A DNA stretch of 64,000 nucleotides from Alphaproteobacteria bacterium (GTDB taxonomy: Bacteria; Pseudomonadota; Alphaproteobacteria; Micavibrionales; Micavibrionaceae). Location: NCBI GenBank assembly GCA_023384135.1, contig JAHDXS010000003.1, positions 124,001-188,000 on the forward strand, read 5' to 3'. Shown here one piece after another: positions 54,303-63,059 of this stretch. The translations under genes and the position numbers were made by a program. Under the pieces are notes generated by a model, which worked only from the letters and a program-made list of their open reading frames with translations, had not been told where the DNA came from and made no database searches. Numbering within the stretch: position 1 is the first letter of the stretch; each line of letters begins with the position of its first letter.

Positions 54303-54377
54303 CACCCCAAGGTCGGGATAGCGGAGAACGGTTTAGAATTTCAAGTTTACACACTCCTCTTACTGACTTGATTGGTT

Positions 54378-54417
54378 AAAGGCAGGGATTCCAAGCGAAT
54401 CCTTGCCTTTCTTTTTT
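54378..54417 (+). terminator. Intrinsic terminator
   Basis: Fourteen-base arms at 54378-54391 and 54397-54410 pair with one G-T wobble around CAAGC, followed by C and six T. It ends the two small genes at 53832-54302 and separates them from the Sel1 gene. Confidence 0.9.
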
Positions 54418-54485
54418 GTTTGATTGTCAGAGCGCCGACCATCCCGTAAGCTTACCTTGCACGCAGAAGACGAGCTTTACCTCAG

Positions 54486-55097
54486 ATGTCCGAAGATCAA
54501 CTCAACAGGTCAGACCAAAGCATAATTAATGAAGCTAAAGCTCTTCTCAAGGCTGTGGATTACAGCTCTGACTTCGATTTACACGAACAGTTGAGAGAAA
54601 GAGCTTTTGCGCTCTTGGCCCCTTTGGCTGCACGAAAGCAACCTGAGGCCCTTTATCTAAGTATTTGGGTAGAATCTGACCCCAACGATCCTGAATATTC
54701 AGAAGAGAAATCGCACGAATTGTTCTTGTCCCTGTTACGCGAGGCTGCGGAAGCCGGAAGCATAGAAGCAAAATTTCGTCTGGCCTGTGAATTGGACGAA
54801 GACAAAACCCGAGAGGAAGCATCGGCGCTTTTCAAACAGGCCGCAGAGGCCGGGCATCCCTACGCCATGTGGTGCCACGGCTTAAATCTTTATGGCGGGA
54901 CAGGACTTCCCCAAAACAAGGAAAAAGGTATCGAATTTATTCTAAAAGCTGCTGATCTGAAATTTGAAGGAGCGATCCAGTTTGTGTCCGATGCTTATGC
55001 ATCAGGCTTGCACGGTTTCCCCAAAGACGAGGTTGAATCGGCTAAATGGCTGAAAAAACTAAGGGACAAAGATTTAATTACATACATCAGCTATTAG
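54486..55097 (+). CDS. Sel1-repeat (TPR-like) protein
   Basis: The 203-residue protein contains three to four Sel1-like helical repeats, clearest in SIEAKFRLACELDEDKTREE, HPYAMWCHGLNLYGG and the following KGIEFILKAADL. No signal peptide is visible, so it is probably cytosolic. Sel1 repeats bind proteins; the partner is unknown. The gene is AT-richer than ileS, which suggests an accessory gene. Confidence 0.85.
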   Translation: MSEDQLNRSDQSIINEAKALLKAVDYSSDFDLHEQLRERAFALLAPLAARKQPEALYLSIWVESDPNDPEYSEEKSHELFLSLLREAAEAGSIEAKFRLACELDEDKTREEASALFKQAAEAGHPYAMWCHGLNLYGGTGLPQNKEKGIEFILKAADLKFEGAIQFVSDAYASGLHGFPKDEVESAKWLKKLRDKDLITYISY

Positions 55098-55259
55098 CTG
55101 ATTTCACCTAAAAGCTTGAAATTTATAACCCTTGCAGCCATATTACCCCCATGAACGCGCGCCTGTACAGCATCATCCGAATTACAGGCCCGGCTCGGGG
55201 CATAAGGGCCTGAGACCGGGATTTCCCCGCTTTCGCTTGATTTTAAAGCCGAAGCCACC

Positions 55260-55287
55260 TTGTACTTTCACCAAAAAACACTAGATT
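55260..55287 (+). promoter_or_regulatory. Promoter candidate for ileS
   Basis: TTGTAC at 55260-55265 and TAGATT at 55282-55287 are spaced by 16 bases, 31 bases before the ileS ATG at 55319. AAAGGAG lies 14 bases before that ATG. No T-box leader is seen, as expected for this group. Confidence 0.45.
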
Positions 55288-55318
55288 ACAGGGCGTTCAA
55301 AGGAGCGCTGCGACCATT

Positions 55319-58276
55319 ATGACCGACAAGAACGAAAACAAGAAAAAAGAAGACCTATACCGCCAGACCGTTTTCCTGCCCAAGACGGATTTCCCCATGC
55401 GCGCGGGCCTGCCGCAGAAGGAGCCGGAAATTCTGGCGCAGTGGCATAAGATGGACCTTTACAAAAAAATGCGCGAAGCCGCGAAGGGCAAAGAGAAATA
55501 CATCCTTCACGACGGCCCGCCCTACGCGAACGGCAATATCCATATCGGCCACGCGGTGAATAAAATCCTGAAGGACGTGGTGGTGAAATCCTTCGCCATG
55601 CTGGGCTACGACGCCCCGTACGTGCCGGGGTGGGATTGCCACGGCCTGCCCATCGAATGGAAGATCGAGGAACAATACCGCGAGGCCGGGAAAAATAAAG
55701 ACGACGTGGACATCCTCACCTTCCGCGAGGAATGCCGCAAATTCGCCCGCCACTGGGTGGAAACCCAAAGCGCGCAGTTCCAAAGGCTGGGCGTCACCGG
55801 CGACTGGGCCGATCCCTACCTGACCATGAACCTCCCGGCGGAAGCGGCCATCGCGGCGGAAATCCATAAATTCGCGATGAACGGCGGACTCTATAAAAGC
55901 CTCAAGCCCGTCATGTGGTCCACGGTCGAGAAAACCGCGCTGGCCGAAGCCGAAATCGAATACGCCGAACACAAATCCATCACCGTCTGGGTGAAGTTTC
56001 CGGTCGTTACATCTACAATTAAAGACATAGAAAAGGCTCATGTCGTAATCTGGACAACGACTCCTTGGACTCTGCCGTCGAACCGAGGAGTCGCTTATGG
56101 AACAGACATTGAATATGGTTTGTATAAAGTTGGCTACATTGATAAGTCAGATAAGTATCTTGAAGATAAAGTGATTGTAGCAACTGCGCTTTCAGAGGAG
56201 TTTTCTAAGCAAGGTAAATATATCGATTTCGATCTTATAAAAACCTTCAAAGGTAGTGAGTTGGAAGGAACGAAATGCGTTCATCCACTTCGCGGAAAAG
56301 GTTACGAATTTATTGTGCCGCTGCTGGCGGGCGACTTTGTAACGACCGACACCGGAACGGGCTTCGTGCACGTCGCGCCTTCCCACGGCGCGGACGACTT
56401 TATTCTGGGTAAGGCCAACGGCCTCGAAATCACCGACAACGTGACCGACGACGGGCGCTTCCGCCCGCACGTGCCGCTCTTCGCGGGCCTCGAAATCTAC
56501 GATCAAAATGGCAAGATGGGGCAGGGCAACTTCGCGCCGATCAAGGCGATCGAGGAGGCCGGAATGCTGGTCGCCAAGGGTTCGCTCAAACACGAATACC
56601 CCCACTCATGGCGGTCCAAGGCGCCTGTCATCTTCCGCGCCACGCCGCAATGGTTCATTTCAATGGATAACGCGCTCGGCCTGCGCGAAACCGCGCTGAA
56701 AGCCATCCGCGAAACCAAATGGGTCCCCGGCAAGGGCGAAGCCCGCATCACCGCCATGATCGAAAACCGCCCCGACTGGTGCATTTCGCGCCAACGCGCC
56801 TGGGGCGTGCCCATCGCGCTCTTCCTCAACCGCGAAACGGGCGAGGTCCTGAAAGACGAAAAAATCTTCGCCCGCATCGCCGAAATTTTCGCAAAGGAAG
56901 GCTCCGACGCGTGGTGGTCCCGCAACCCGCAGGACTTCCTCGGAAACGATTATAAGGCCGAAGATTACGAACAGGTCTTCGACATTGTCGATGTCTGGTT
57001 CGAGTCCGGCTCGACGCACGCGTTCGTGTGCGAACAGCGCGAAGAGCTTAAACGCCCCGCAGGCAAACGCACGGCGAATATCTACCTCGAAGGCTCCGAC
57101 CAACATCGCGGCTGGTTCCATTCCTCCCTGCTCGAAAGCTGCGGCACACGCGGTCATGCGCCTTATGAGGTCGTGCTGACCCACGGCTTCGTGCTTGACG
57201 AAAAGGGCTACAAAATGTCCAAATCTCTGGGCAACGTCGTGGACCCGCTCAAGGTCATGGAGGAAAGCGGCGCGGATATTTTGCGCCTCTGGACCATGAC
57301 CTCCGACTACGCCGAGGATATCCGCATCGGCAAGGATACGCTGACCACCGTGGGCGATTTGTATCGCCGCATCCGCAACACGCTGCGCTTTCTCCTCGGC
57401 GCGCTGGAGGGCTTCACGAAGGAAGAAGCGGTCGATCTCGGTGACGTTAAAAAACTCCCCGAACTCGAACAGCTCATGCTGCATAAGGTGTACGAAGTCG
57501 ATCAGAAGGTCCGCGCCTACATCCAGAATTACGAATTTGGCAAGGTCGCGAAACTGCTCCACGATTTCTGTAACGAAGACCTCTCGGCGTTCTATTTCGA
57601 TATCCGCAAGGACCGCCTCTACTGTGACCGCCCGGATCTGTTCGAACGCCGCGCCGCCCGCACCGTGATGGCGGAAATCTTGAACAGCCTCACCGCGTGG
57701 CTCGCCCCCATCCTCGCCTTCACGGCGGAGGAGGCGTGGCAGCAAAGACCGCAGGGCGTGTTCGAGGACGTGGAAAGCGTCCACCTCCGCACCTTCCCCG
57801 TAGTGCCCGCGCATTTCAAAAACGATGAGTTGGCGGAGAAGTGGGACGGTGTGCTCGAAATCCGCAAGTATGCTTACGAGAAGCTAGAGATGTTAAGGGC
57901 AAGTAAAGCGATTGGATCATCATTAGAAGCAAAGTTAGAGTTTTATTTTCGTGAGAGGGTCGCCAAAAAATATTTGCAGGCTGTTGATATGGCCGAAGTG
58001 TGTATCGCATCTCAGTTTTGTGTTCATGTCACACAGGCGCACACACATGGTGATATTACCGATCAGTTTCTCGAAAAAATTGAAGATCTACTAGGCAATG
58101 AGATTGATTTAGATATTGAATTTGATACAGGTAATTTTAGAATTTTTGCTGAAAAACTCCTCGACCCCAAATGCGCCCGCTGCTGGAAGGTCCTGCCCGA
58201 GGTGAAGGAGGACACATCCCTCTGCAACCGCTGCACCGACGCCGTGGCCGCGCAAAAAAAAAGTGAGGCCGCCTAG
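55319..58276 (+). CDS. ileS: Isoleucyl-tRNA synthetase with AT-rich blocks
   Basis: IleS charges tRNA-Ile. The HIGH motif is in [17 protein letters not shown] in [11 protein letters not shown], the editing-domain [13 protein letters not shown], and a C-terminal zinc site CARCW with CNRC. Length (985) is slightly above the usual 940-970. Most of the gene is GC-rich, but about 56006-56320 (residues 229-333, in the editing domain) and about 57865-58150 (residues 850-944, C-terminal region) are AT-rich with different codon use. The frame and motifs are intact. Confidence 0.96.
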   Translation: MTDKNENKKKEDLYRQTVFLPKTDFPMRAGLPQKEPEILAQWHKMDLYKKMREAAKGKEKYILHDGPPYANGNIHIGHAVNKILKDVVVKSFAMLGYDAPYVPGWDCHGLPIEWKIEEQYREAGKNKDDVDILTFREECRKFARHWVETQSAQFQRLGVTGDWADPYLTMNLPAEAAIAAEIHKFAMNGGLYKSLKPVMWSTVEKTALAEAEIEYAEHKSITVWVKFPVVTSTIKDIEKAHVVIWTTTPWTLPSNRGVAYGTDIEYGLYKVGYIDKSDKYLEDKVIVATALSEEFSKQGKYIDFDLIKTFKGSELEGTKCVHPLRGKGYEFIVPLLAGDFVTTDTGTGFVHVAPSHGADDFILGKANGLEITDNVTDDGRFRPHVPLFAGLEIYDQNGKMGQGNFAPIKAIEEAGMLVAKGSLKHEYPHSWRSKAPVIFRATPQWFISMDNALGLRETALKAIRETKWVPGKGEARITAMIENRPDWCISRQRAWGVPIALFLNRETGEVLKDEKIFARIAEIFAKEGSDAWWSRNPQDFLGNDYKAEDYEQVFDIVDVWFESGSTHAFVCEQREELKRPAGKRTANIYLEGSDQHRGWFHSSLLESCGTRGHAPYEVVLTHGFVLDEKGYKMSKSLGNVVDPLKVMEESGADILRLWTMTSDYAEDIRIGKDTLTTVGDLYRRIRNTLRFLLGALEGFTKEEAVDLGDVKKLPELEQLMLHKVYEVDQKVRAYIQNYEFGKVAKLLHDFCNEDLSAFYFDIRKDRLYCDRPDLFERRAARTVMAEILNSLTAWLAPILAFTAEEAWQQRPQGVFEDVESVHLRTFPVVPAHFKNDELAEKWDGVLEIRKYAYEKLEMLRASKAIGSSLEAKLEFYFRERVAKKYLQAVDMAEVCIASQFCVHVTQAHTHGDITDQFLEKIEDLLGNEIDLDIEFDTGNFRIFAEKLLDPKCARCWKVLPEVKEDTSLCNRCTDAVAAQKKSEAA

Positions 58277-58285
58277 ATCCCTTGT

Positions 58286-58406
58286 CATCCCTGCGTAAGC
58301 AGGGACCTGATAACGTCATGACCATGGATTCCGGCCTGCGCCGGAATGACAGCCTTGGCAAAAGCCAAATCCGAGCGCTACCCGTCACCCCGGCGGAAGC
58401 CGGGGT
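58286..58406. repeat. Three palindromic hairpins after ileS
   Basis: CCCTGC/GCAGGG (58289-58304), ATTCCGGC/GCCGGAAT (58328-58347) and ACCCCGGC/GCCGGGGT (58387-58406) are perfect palindromes with 4-base loops. Each lies beside GTCA or TGAC motifs. They resemble dispersed REP-like repeats. No T-run follows them. Confidence 0.7.
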
Positions 58407-58508
58407 CCACGAAAGACTTAGGGCGCAGGCATGAGGCGAGAAGCGCCGCCCGCGTTGTGATCGTTGTGTCCGTTGTGTTTCTCATAAAATGCGGGGCAGC
58501 GATAGACC

Positions 58509-59174
58509 TCAATCCCCCTTGATCCCCAGCCCCTTCGCCTGCCGCTTCAGCCAGTCGTTGATATGGGGCTTGCCGTATTTATCCTCGTACTTCTCATAAT
58601 ATTGCTGATGGTAATCCTCGCCCTCCCAGAACGTCCCGGCGGGCTCTATCGTCGTCGCGATCGGGTTGGAAAACGCCTTCTTGGCGGTCAGCTCGGCGAT
58701 CAGCTCTTCCGCGAGCTTTTTCTGCTCCGCGTCGTGATAGAACACGGCGGATCGGTATTGCGTGCCCACGTCCGGCCCTTGGCGGTTGAGCTGCGTCGGG
58801 TCGTGCGCCTTCAAGAAAAAATGCTCTAGCAACTGCCGGTAGGAAATCTTCGCGGGGTCGAACGTCACCTCCACCGCCTCCGCATGGCCGCTCTTGCTGT
58901 CGTGCGTGTCGTCGTATTTCGGGTTTTCAAGATGCCCGCCGATATACCCCACGCGCGTATAGAGAACGCCGTCCAGCCCGCGAAACTCGCTCTCGACACA
59001 CCAGAAACATCCGGCCGCAAGGGTCGCCACCGGAAAATTCTCCGGCTTTTTATCCATAAGATCGTCGCTCAAAATTCGTCCTCCGGCATCATCGGCCATC
59101 AAGGGGGGCCGCAGGACAAGCATCGCGGCGCAACCAAGAGTGATCGCAAGGATCAAAAGGTTAAACATCCGCAT
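58509..59174 (-). CDS. msrA: Peptide methionine sulfoxide reductase A, exported
   Basis: MsrA reduces methionine S-sulfoxide. The catalytic GCFWC (C56 first) and VGYIGG are present, with HDPTQLNRQGPDVGTQYRS as the substrate region. Residues about 5-22 are hydrophobic, so the protein should be exported or anchored outside the cytoplasm. No MsrB domain is fused. An AGGA lies before ATG 59174. Confidence 0.94.
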   Translation of the reverse strand: MRMFNLLILAITLGCAAMLVLRPPLMADDAGGRILSDDLMDKKPENFPVATLAAGCFWCVESEFRGLDGVLYTRVGYIGGHLENPKYDDTHDSKSGHAEAVEVTFDPAKISYRQLLEHFFLKAHDPTQLNRQGPDVGTQYRSAVFYHDAEQKKLAEELIAELTAKKAFSNPIATTIEPAGTFWEGEDYHQQYYEKYEDKYGKPHINDWLKRQAKGLGIKGD

Positions 59175-59269
59175 CTTTTCCTGTCCTGTTTGTTAAGGTT
59201 TTGGTGTAAAATAGAGGTGTTTCGCATAAACGGAACGCCTGTGCAGACCTATTCGCTGGTTATCGAAAA

Positions 59270-59992
59270 ATGTTTCTTAAGAAATCGTCCAAACCGCTTC
59301 ATTACGAAGATCGCGCCAAAAACGCCAAACCCAACATCATAGTCATGCACTATACGGGCATGGACTCGATGCTCGCCGCGCGTCAGCGCCTGACCGACCC
59401 CGAAAGCAAGGTCAGCGCCCATTATCTCGTGGACACCGACGGCAAGGTCTACGATCTGGTGCCCGAGGATAAACGCGCCTGGCATGCGGGCCTGTCCTAC
59501 TGGCACGGCGAGACGGACATCAACACCTGTTCGATCGGCATAGAGATCGTCAATCCCGGCCACGATCTGGGCTATGCCCCGTTCCCCTCGGCGCAGATGC
59601 AGGCCGTGATGGAACTCGCGCGCGGGATTCAGTCCCGCCATAATATTGAATACGTGCTCGGCCATTCCGACATCGCGCCCGAACGCAAGAAAGACCCCGG
59701 CGAGCTTTTTCCATGGGAATGGCTGGCCGGGCAGGGGGTCGGCCTCTGGCCCCGCCCGCTCGCCGAAGATGAAAAGGTGGCCGACGCGATTCATAACGAT
59801 TACGAGATCGAGCGCCTCCTGACCCAGCTCGGCTATAATCCCATGGCCGCCTACATGGACGTTCTCAGCGCCTTCCACCGTCATTACGCGCCGGAGAAAT
59901 TCAAGACCGGCGAACAGGAAAAGTCCGACCGCACGACGGCCCTCCGCCTCGTCGCCCTGATCCGCCAGTCCGGCCATAAGCCCGCGCTGTAA
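59270..59992 (+). CDS. N-acetylmuramoyl-L-alanine amidase (Amidase_2)
   Basis: The enzyme should cut the amide between muramic acid and the stem peptide. Zinc-ligand candidates are H27 in VMHYTG and the histidine of VLGHSDIAPERKKDPG; SIGIEI carries the conserved glutamate. WHAGLSYWHG is a substrate-site segment. No signal peptide is clear, so a recycling role like AmpD is possible, but an AmiD-like role cannot be excluded. The 240-residue length fits both. A C-terminal helical region (about 170-240) follows. Confidence 0.92.
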   Translation: MFLKKSSKPLHYEDRAKNAKPNIIVMHYTGMDSMLAARQRLTDPESKVSAHYLVDTDGKVYDLVPEDKRAWHAGLSYWHGETDINTCSIGIEIVNPGHDLGYAPFPSAQMQAVMELARGIQSRHNIEYVLGHSDIAPERKKDPGELFPWEWLAGQGVGLWPRPLAEDEKVADAIHNDYEIERLLTQLGYNPMAAYMDVLSAFHRHYAPEKFKTGEQEKSDRTTALRLVALIRQSGHKPAL

Positions 59993-60071
59993 GCGGCTGT
60001 TTATACATATTTTTTCCTGTCTATAGGCAAGAAACTTGCGCCCCCCCCGAAAAACGGGCACTCTCCACCCC

Positions 60072-60469
60072 GTCCAGAGGGACGGATGGCCGCTCTTTTC
60101 TTAAAGAGGAGGGAGGAAAGTCCGGGCTTCACGGAAAGACGGCGCCGGGTAACACCCGGGAGGGGCGTTATGGTCTCGACGGAAAGTGCCACAGAAAACA
60201 GACTACCTCTTCTTCGGAAGGGGAAAAGGTGAAAAGGTGCGGTAAGAGCGCACCGCGCGACTGGCAACAGGAGCGGCACGGCAAACCCCGCCGGAAGCAA
60301 GACCAAATAGGGACCGCACAGCGGCTTCGGCTGCTAGGATGTTTTCCGGATCCGCGGTCCGGGTAGGTTGCTAGAGGCAAGGGGCGACCCTTGTCCCAGA
60401 TGAATGGCCATCGCCGGGCGCGGAGTGATCTTCGCCCGGTACAGAACCCGGCTTACAGCCCCTCTGGAC
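60072..60469 (+). ncRNA. rnpB: RNase P RNA
   Basis: This is the catalytic RNA that trims tRNA 5' ends. The first stem pairs GTCCAGAGGG (60072-60081) with CCCTCTGGAC (60460-60469). Core motifs are GAGGAAAGTCCGGGCT near 60109-60126, the GGCAAACCCC loop region, and AGATGAATG with ACAGAACCCGGCTTACAG near the 3' end. The layout is the bacterial type A form. It is on the same strand as the amidase, 80 bases downstream. Confidence 0.95.
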
Positions 60470-60505
60470 ACTTTTTTCATAATCGGGAAGCGATGGGCAT
60501 GAAGA

Positions 60506-60534
60506 AAGCCGCCGGGGGGTTATTCCGGCGGCTT
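60506..60534 (+). terminator. Hairpin downstream of rnpB
   Basis: AAGCCGCCGG (60506-60515) pairs with CCGGCGGCTT (60525-60534). It partly competes with a longer pairing of AATCGGGAAG (60481-60490) with CTTCCCGATT (60532-60541). There is no T-run, so termination may depend on the stem alone. Confidence 0.5.
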
Positions 60535-60624
60535 CCCGATTGAGGGTCATCTGTAAAAAAAGTTCCCCACACTTAGCCAGACCCGTACACACAAACGGGA
60601 AAGGCCCGAAAAAACCCTTTTGAG

Positions 60625-60741
60625 TCAACGCTCATCGGGGCATTTTTCATCCATAAAGGCCCGCGCCCCGGAATACAGGATCGTTCCCAGAAACAATCCG
60701 CCGCTCACGGCCATAACCAGCATTAAAAACGTCATCATCAT
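60625..60741 (-). CDS. 38-residue single-helix protein
   Basis: The short frame begins MMMTFLMLVMAVSGGLFLG and ends MDEKCPDER. Residues about 3-24 form a membrane helix. GGGGAG precedes the third ATG upstream position with suitable spacing. It sits alone opposite to rnpB. No family is recognised, and a small frame like this could be chance, but the helix and ribosome site favour coding. Confidence 0.45.
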   Translation of the reverse strand: MMMTFLMLVMAVSGGLFLGTILYSGARAFMDEKCPDER

Positions 60742-61076
60742 CGCTACGCTCCCCACACAAAGAATGTATTAGATTTGTATTATGTCTAACACAGCCCTCG
60801 GGATTATGTCAAAAAATATTTCCAGAACAACGACTTATAGGCCGTAAATATATTATTAATAGCAATTAGTGAATAAATTATGCATTAAGGCACAAGTGAG
60901 CGGTCGCCTCTCCTAGATTTCTCATAGTGAATTTCCATACTTTTGGTCAGTCCAGAAGCAAAGGGCCAATAACCCCATACACGTTCCATACACAACCCTG
61001 TCCACAATCGGGCAGGTTCAACCCGCGCACAAAGACAAAAAACTGTTGTTTATGAATAAATTACCAAGAGATTCAG
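60742..61076. other. AT-rich non-coding stretch
   Basis: No gene is visible in these 335 bases between the 38-residue frame and the mraZ promoter region. The part at about 60780-60900 is AT-rich. TTCCATAC occurs twice (near 60933 and 60984), without evident function. Confidence 0.5.
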
Positions 61077-61107
61077 TTGACCTCCCAAACCAGACCATGA
61101 TATCCCA
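61077..61107. promoter_or_regulatory. MraZ operator and promoter candidate
   Basis: On the minus strand TGGGA (61103-61107), TGGTC (61093-61097) and TGGGA (61083-61087) repeat at exact 10-base steps, as in the TGGGN repeats that MraZ binds before its own operon. On the plus strand TTGACC at 61077-61082 could be a -35 box directly before them. The middle repeat is degenerate. Confidence 0.55.
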
Positions 61108-61207
61108 TAAATATCCATGTCGCTGAGAGGATGACGGCGTCAGGATCGAATATCTTGAGCTTCGCGCGAAATTCGCGCGGCGGTCGTCTTTTTCTCCGGG
61201 GATTTAC

Positions 61208-61669
61208 GTGGCGCTGTTTATTTCGACATTCACGAACAGGCTGGATCGCAAGGGGCGCGTCTCCGTGCCCGCGTCCTTCCGCGCCGCGCTGGGCGATCGT
61301 GCGCATCTGGGCGTCGTGTTGTTTCGCGCACACCGTCACGCCTGCCTCGAAGGGTTTGAGTGGAGCCGCATGGAAGAGATCGGCCGCCGCCTCGAACATT
61401 TCGATCTCTTCTCAGACGAGCAGGACGATCTCGCCACCGCGATCTTCGGCGAAAGCGTCCACTTGCATTTCGACGGGGAGGGGCGCGTGATGCTGCCGGA
61501 GGATTTGATCGAATATGCCGGACTGGGCGAGCAGGCGACCTTCGTTGGTCTGGGCCGCAAATTCCAGATCTGGTCGCCGCAAGCCTTCGCGGAGCGCAAA
61601 AAGGCAGCGCACGAACAGGTGCGCGAGCGCCGCCTGACCATTCCGGCGGGAAGGGAAGGCGCGGAATGA
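61208..61669 (+). CDS. mraZ: Division/cell wall cluster transcriptional repressor MraZ
   Basis: MraZ binds DNA through AbrB-like SpoVT folds and represses the division cluster. Two domains are visible: about 5-55 (NRLDRKGRVSVPASFR) and about 80-125 (FDGEGRVMLPEDLIEYAGL). Length is 153. The start is GTG 61208 with GGGGA five bases upstream. The stop overlaps the rsmH ATG. The C-terminal 20 residues are basic. Confidence 0.95.
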   Translation: MALFISTFTNRLDRKGRVSVPASFRAALGDRAHLGVVLFRAHRHACLEGFEWSRMEEIGRRLEHFDLFSDEQDDLATAIFGESVHLHFDGEGRVMLPEDLIEYAGLGEQATFVGLGRKFQIWSPQAFAERKKAAHEQVRERRLTIPAGREGAE

Positions 61670-62640
61670 CGGCGATCGAGCGCACGCCCCACGATCCCGT
61701 CATGCTCCCGCAGGTGCTCGAAGCCCTCTCCCCCCGCGACGGCGCGGTCTATGTCGATGGCACCTTCGGCGCGGGCGGTTATACACGTGCCATTCTCGAA
61801 GCCGCCGACTGCACGGTGATCGCGCTCGACCGCGATCCGTCCGTCGATGTGTACGTACAAAGCTTGCGCGAGGCGTACGGCAAGCGCTTCGTCTTCGTGC
61901 ACGGCTGCTTCGGCGATGTGGAAACCCTTCTGCAACAAAACGGCTATGACCGCGTCGACGGCTTCGTGCTCGACCTCGGCGTCTCCTCCATGCAAATCGA
62001 TCAGGCGCAGCGCGGCTTTTCCTTCCGCTTCACTGGGCCGCTCGATATGCGTATGGACACGAGCGCGGATATTTCAACGGCCGCCGATCTGGTCAACCGG
62101 ATGCGCGAAGAAGACCTCGCCAACCTGATCTACAAATACGGCGAGGAGCGCAAATCCCGCAAGATCGCATCGAAAATCGTCCGCCTCCGCGCGGAAAAAC
62201 CTTTTGAGACAACGCTCGATCTCGCCGATGCCGTCCGTTCTGTCGTGCCACGCTCGCCCAAGGATAAAAGCGACCCCGCCACCCGCACCTTTCAGGCGCT
62301 GCGCATCGCCGTGAACGATGAGATGGGCGAATTGGAGCGGGCGCTTGCCGCCTCCGAAAACATCCTCGCCCCCGGCGGGCGTTTGGTTGTCGTCACCTTC
62401 CATTCGCTGGAGGACTCGCTGGTGAAAGCCTTCATCCGCGAAAAATCCGGGCGCATCCCCGGCGGCTCCCGCCATCTTCCGCCGGGCCAAAAACAAACGG
62501 CTGAACCGGCCTTCATCGCGCTTTATAACAAGGCGCAGATCCCGTCCGATGCAGAGCAATACCGCAATTCCCGTTCCCGCTCCGCCAAGCTCCGCGCCGC
62601 GATCCGCGAACCTGCCCCTCAACAGGAGAAATCGAAATGA
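61666..62640 (+). CDS. rsmH: 16S rRNA m4C1402 methyltransferase RsmH
   Basis: RsmH (MraW) methylates C1402 of 16S rRNA. HDPVMLPQVLEALSPRDG opens the protein, VDGTFGAGGYTRAIL binds AdoMet, and VLDLGVSSMQIDQAQRGFSF and VVTFHSLEDSLVK are family motifs. ATG 61666 gives 324 residues. It overlaps mraZ and ftsL, so the four genes form one translationally coupled run. Confidence 0.97.
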   Translation: MTAIERTPHDPVMLPQVLEALSPRDGAVYVDGTFGAGGYTRAILEAADCTVIALDRDPSVDVYVQSLREAYGKRFVFVHGCFGDVETLLQQNGYDRVDGFVLDLGVSSMQIDQAQRGFSFRFTGPLDMRMDTSADISTAADLVNRMREEDLANLIYKYGEERKSRKIASKIVRLRAEKPFETTLDLADAVRSVVPRSPKDKSDPATRTFQALRIAVNDEMGELERALAASENILAPGGRLVVVTFHSLEDSLVKAFIREKSGRIPGGSRHLPPGQKQTAEPAFIALYNKAQIPSDAEQYRNSRSRSAKLRAAIREPAPQQEKSK

Positions 62641-63059
62641 AAAAATCCATGCTCCTCCAAGCCTCCGTCTTTCTGGCCATGTGCGTCAGCGGCGGAGTGC
62701 TGATGCATGTCAGCCAGAGCGTCCGACGCGCCGAGCGCGATCTGACCCGCCTCGATCTCTCCATAGAGCGCGAAAAGGAAGCCTTGCGCGTCCTGAGCGC
62801 GGAGTGGAGCATGCTCAACAGCCCCGAGCGCATAGAGGCGCTGGCCAAGCGCTATCTCGATCTTGATTTGCCCGATGCCGCGCAACTAGTATCCGACCCC
62901 AAAAAACTCGAAGCTTTGCAGGCTGAGGAGGAGGGGATTCTGATTCCTGCCTCCCTCGATAGCGGTAACGGCGCGACCGCGCCCGTTTACCTCCCGCGCA
63001 AACCCCAAAAACATGAGGCATCCTCAAACACTCCGGCGCAGGGAGAAACACGCGAATGA
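62637..63059 (+). CDS. ftsL: Cell division protein FtsL
   Basis: FtsL is a bitopic division protein that acts with FtsB and FtsQ to activate FtsW-FtsI. One membrane helix (about 6-24) is followed by a coiled coil (about 28-60) with ERIEALAKRYLDLDLP, the usual end of the domain. The 50-residue Pro/Ser-rich tail is longer than in many homologues. ATGA overlaps link it to rsmH and ftsI. Confidence 0.9.
   Translation: MKKSMLLQASVFLAMCVSGGVLMHVSQSVRRAERDLTRLDLSIEREKEALRVLSAEWSMLNSPERIEALAKRYLDLDLPDAAQLVSDPKKLEALQAEEEGILIPASLDSGNGATAPVYLPRKPQKHEASSNTPAQGETRE

Noticed and set aside
55098-55318. T-box leader before ileS
   Set aside because: No T-box consensus or terminator-antiterminator is visible; these are rare outside Gram-positive bacteria.
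61005-61015. DnaA-box-like TGTCCACA upstream of mraZ
   Set aside because: A single site with two mismatches to the consensus, with no cluster around it, is not evidence for an origin.
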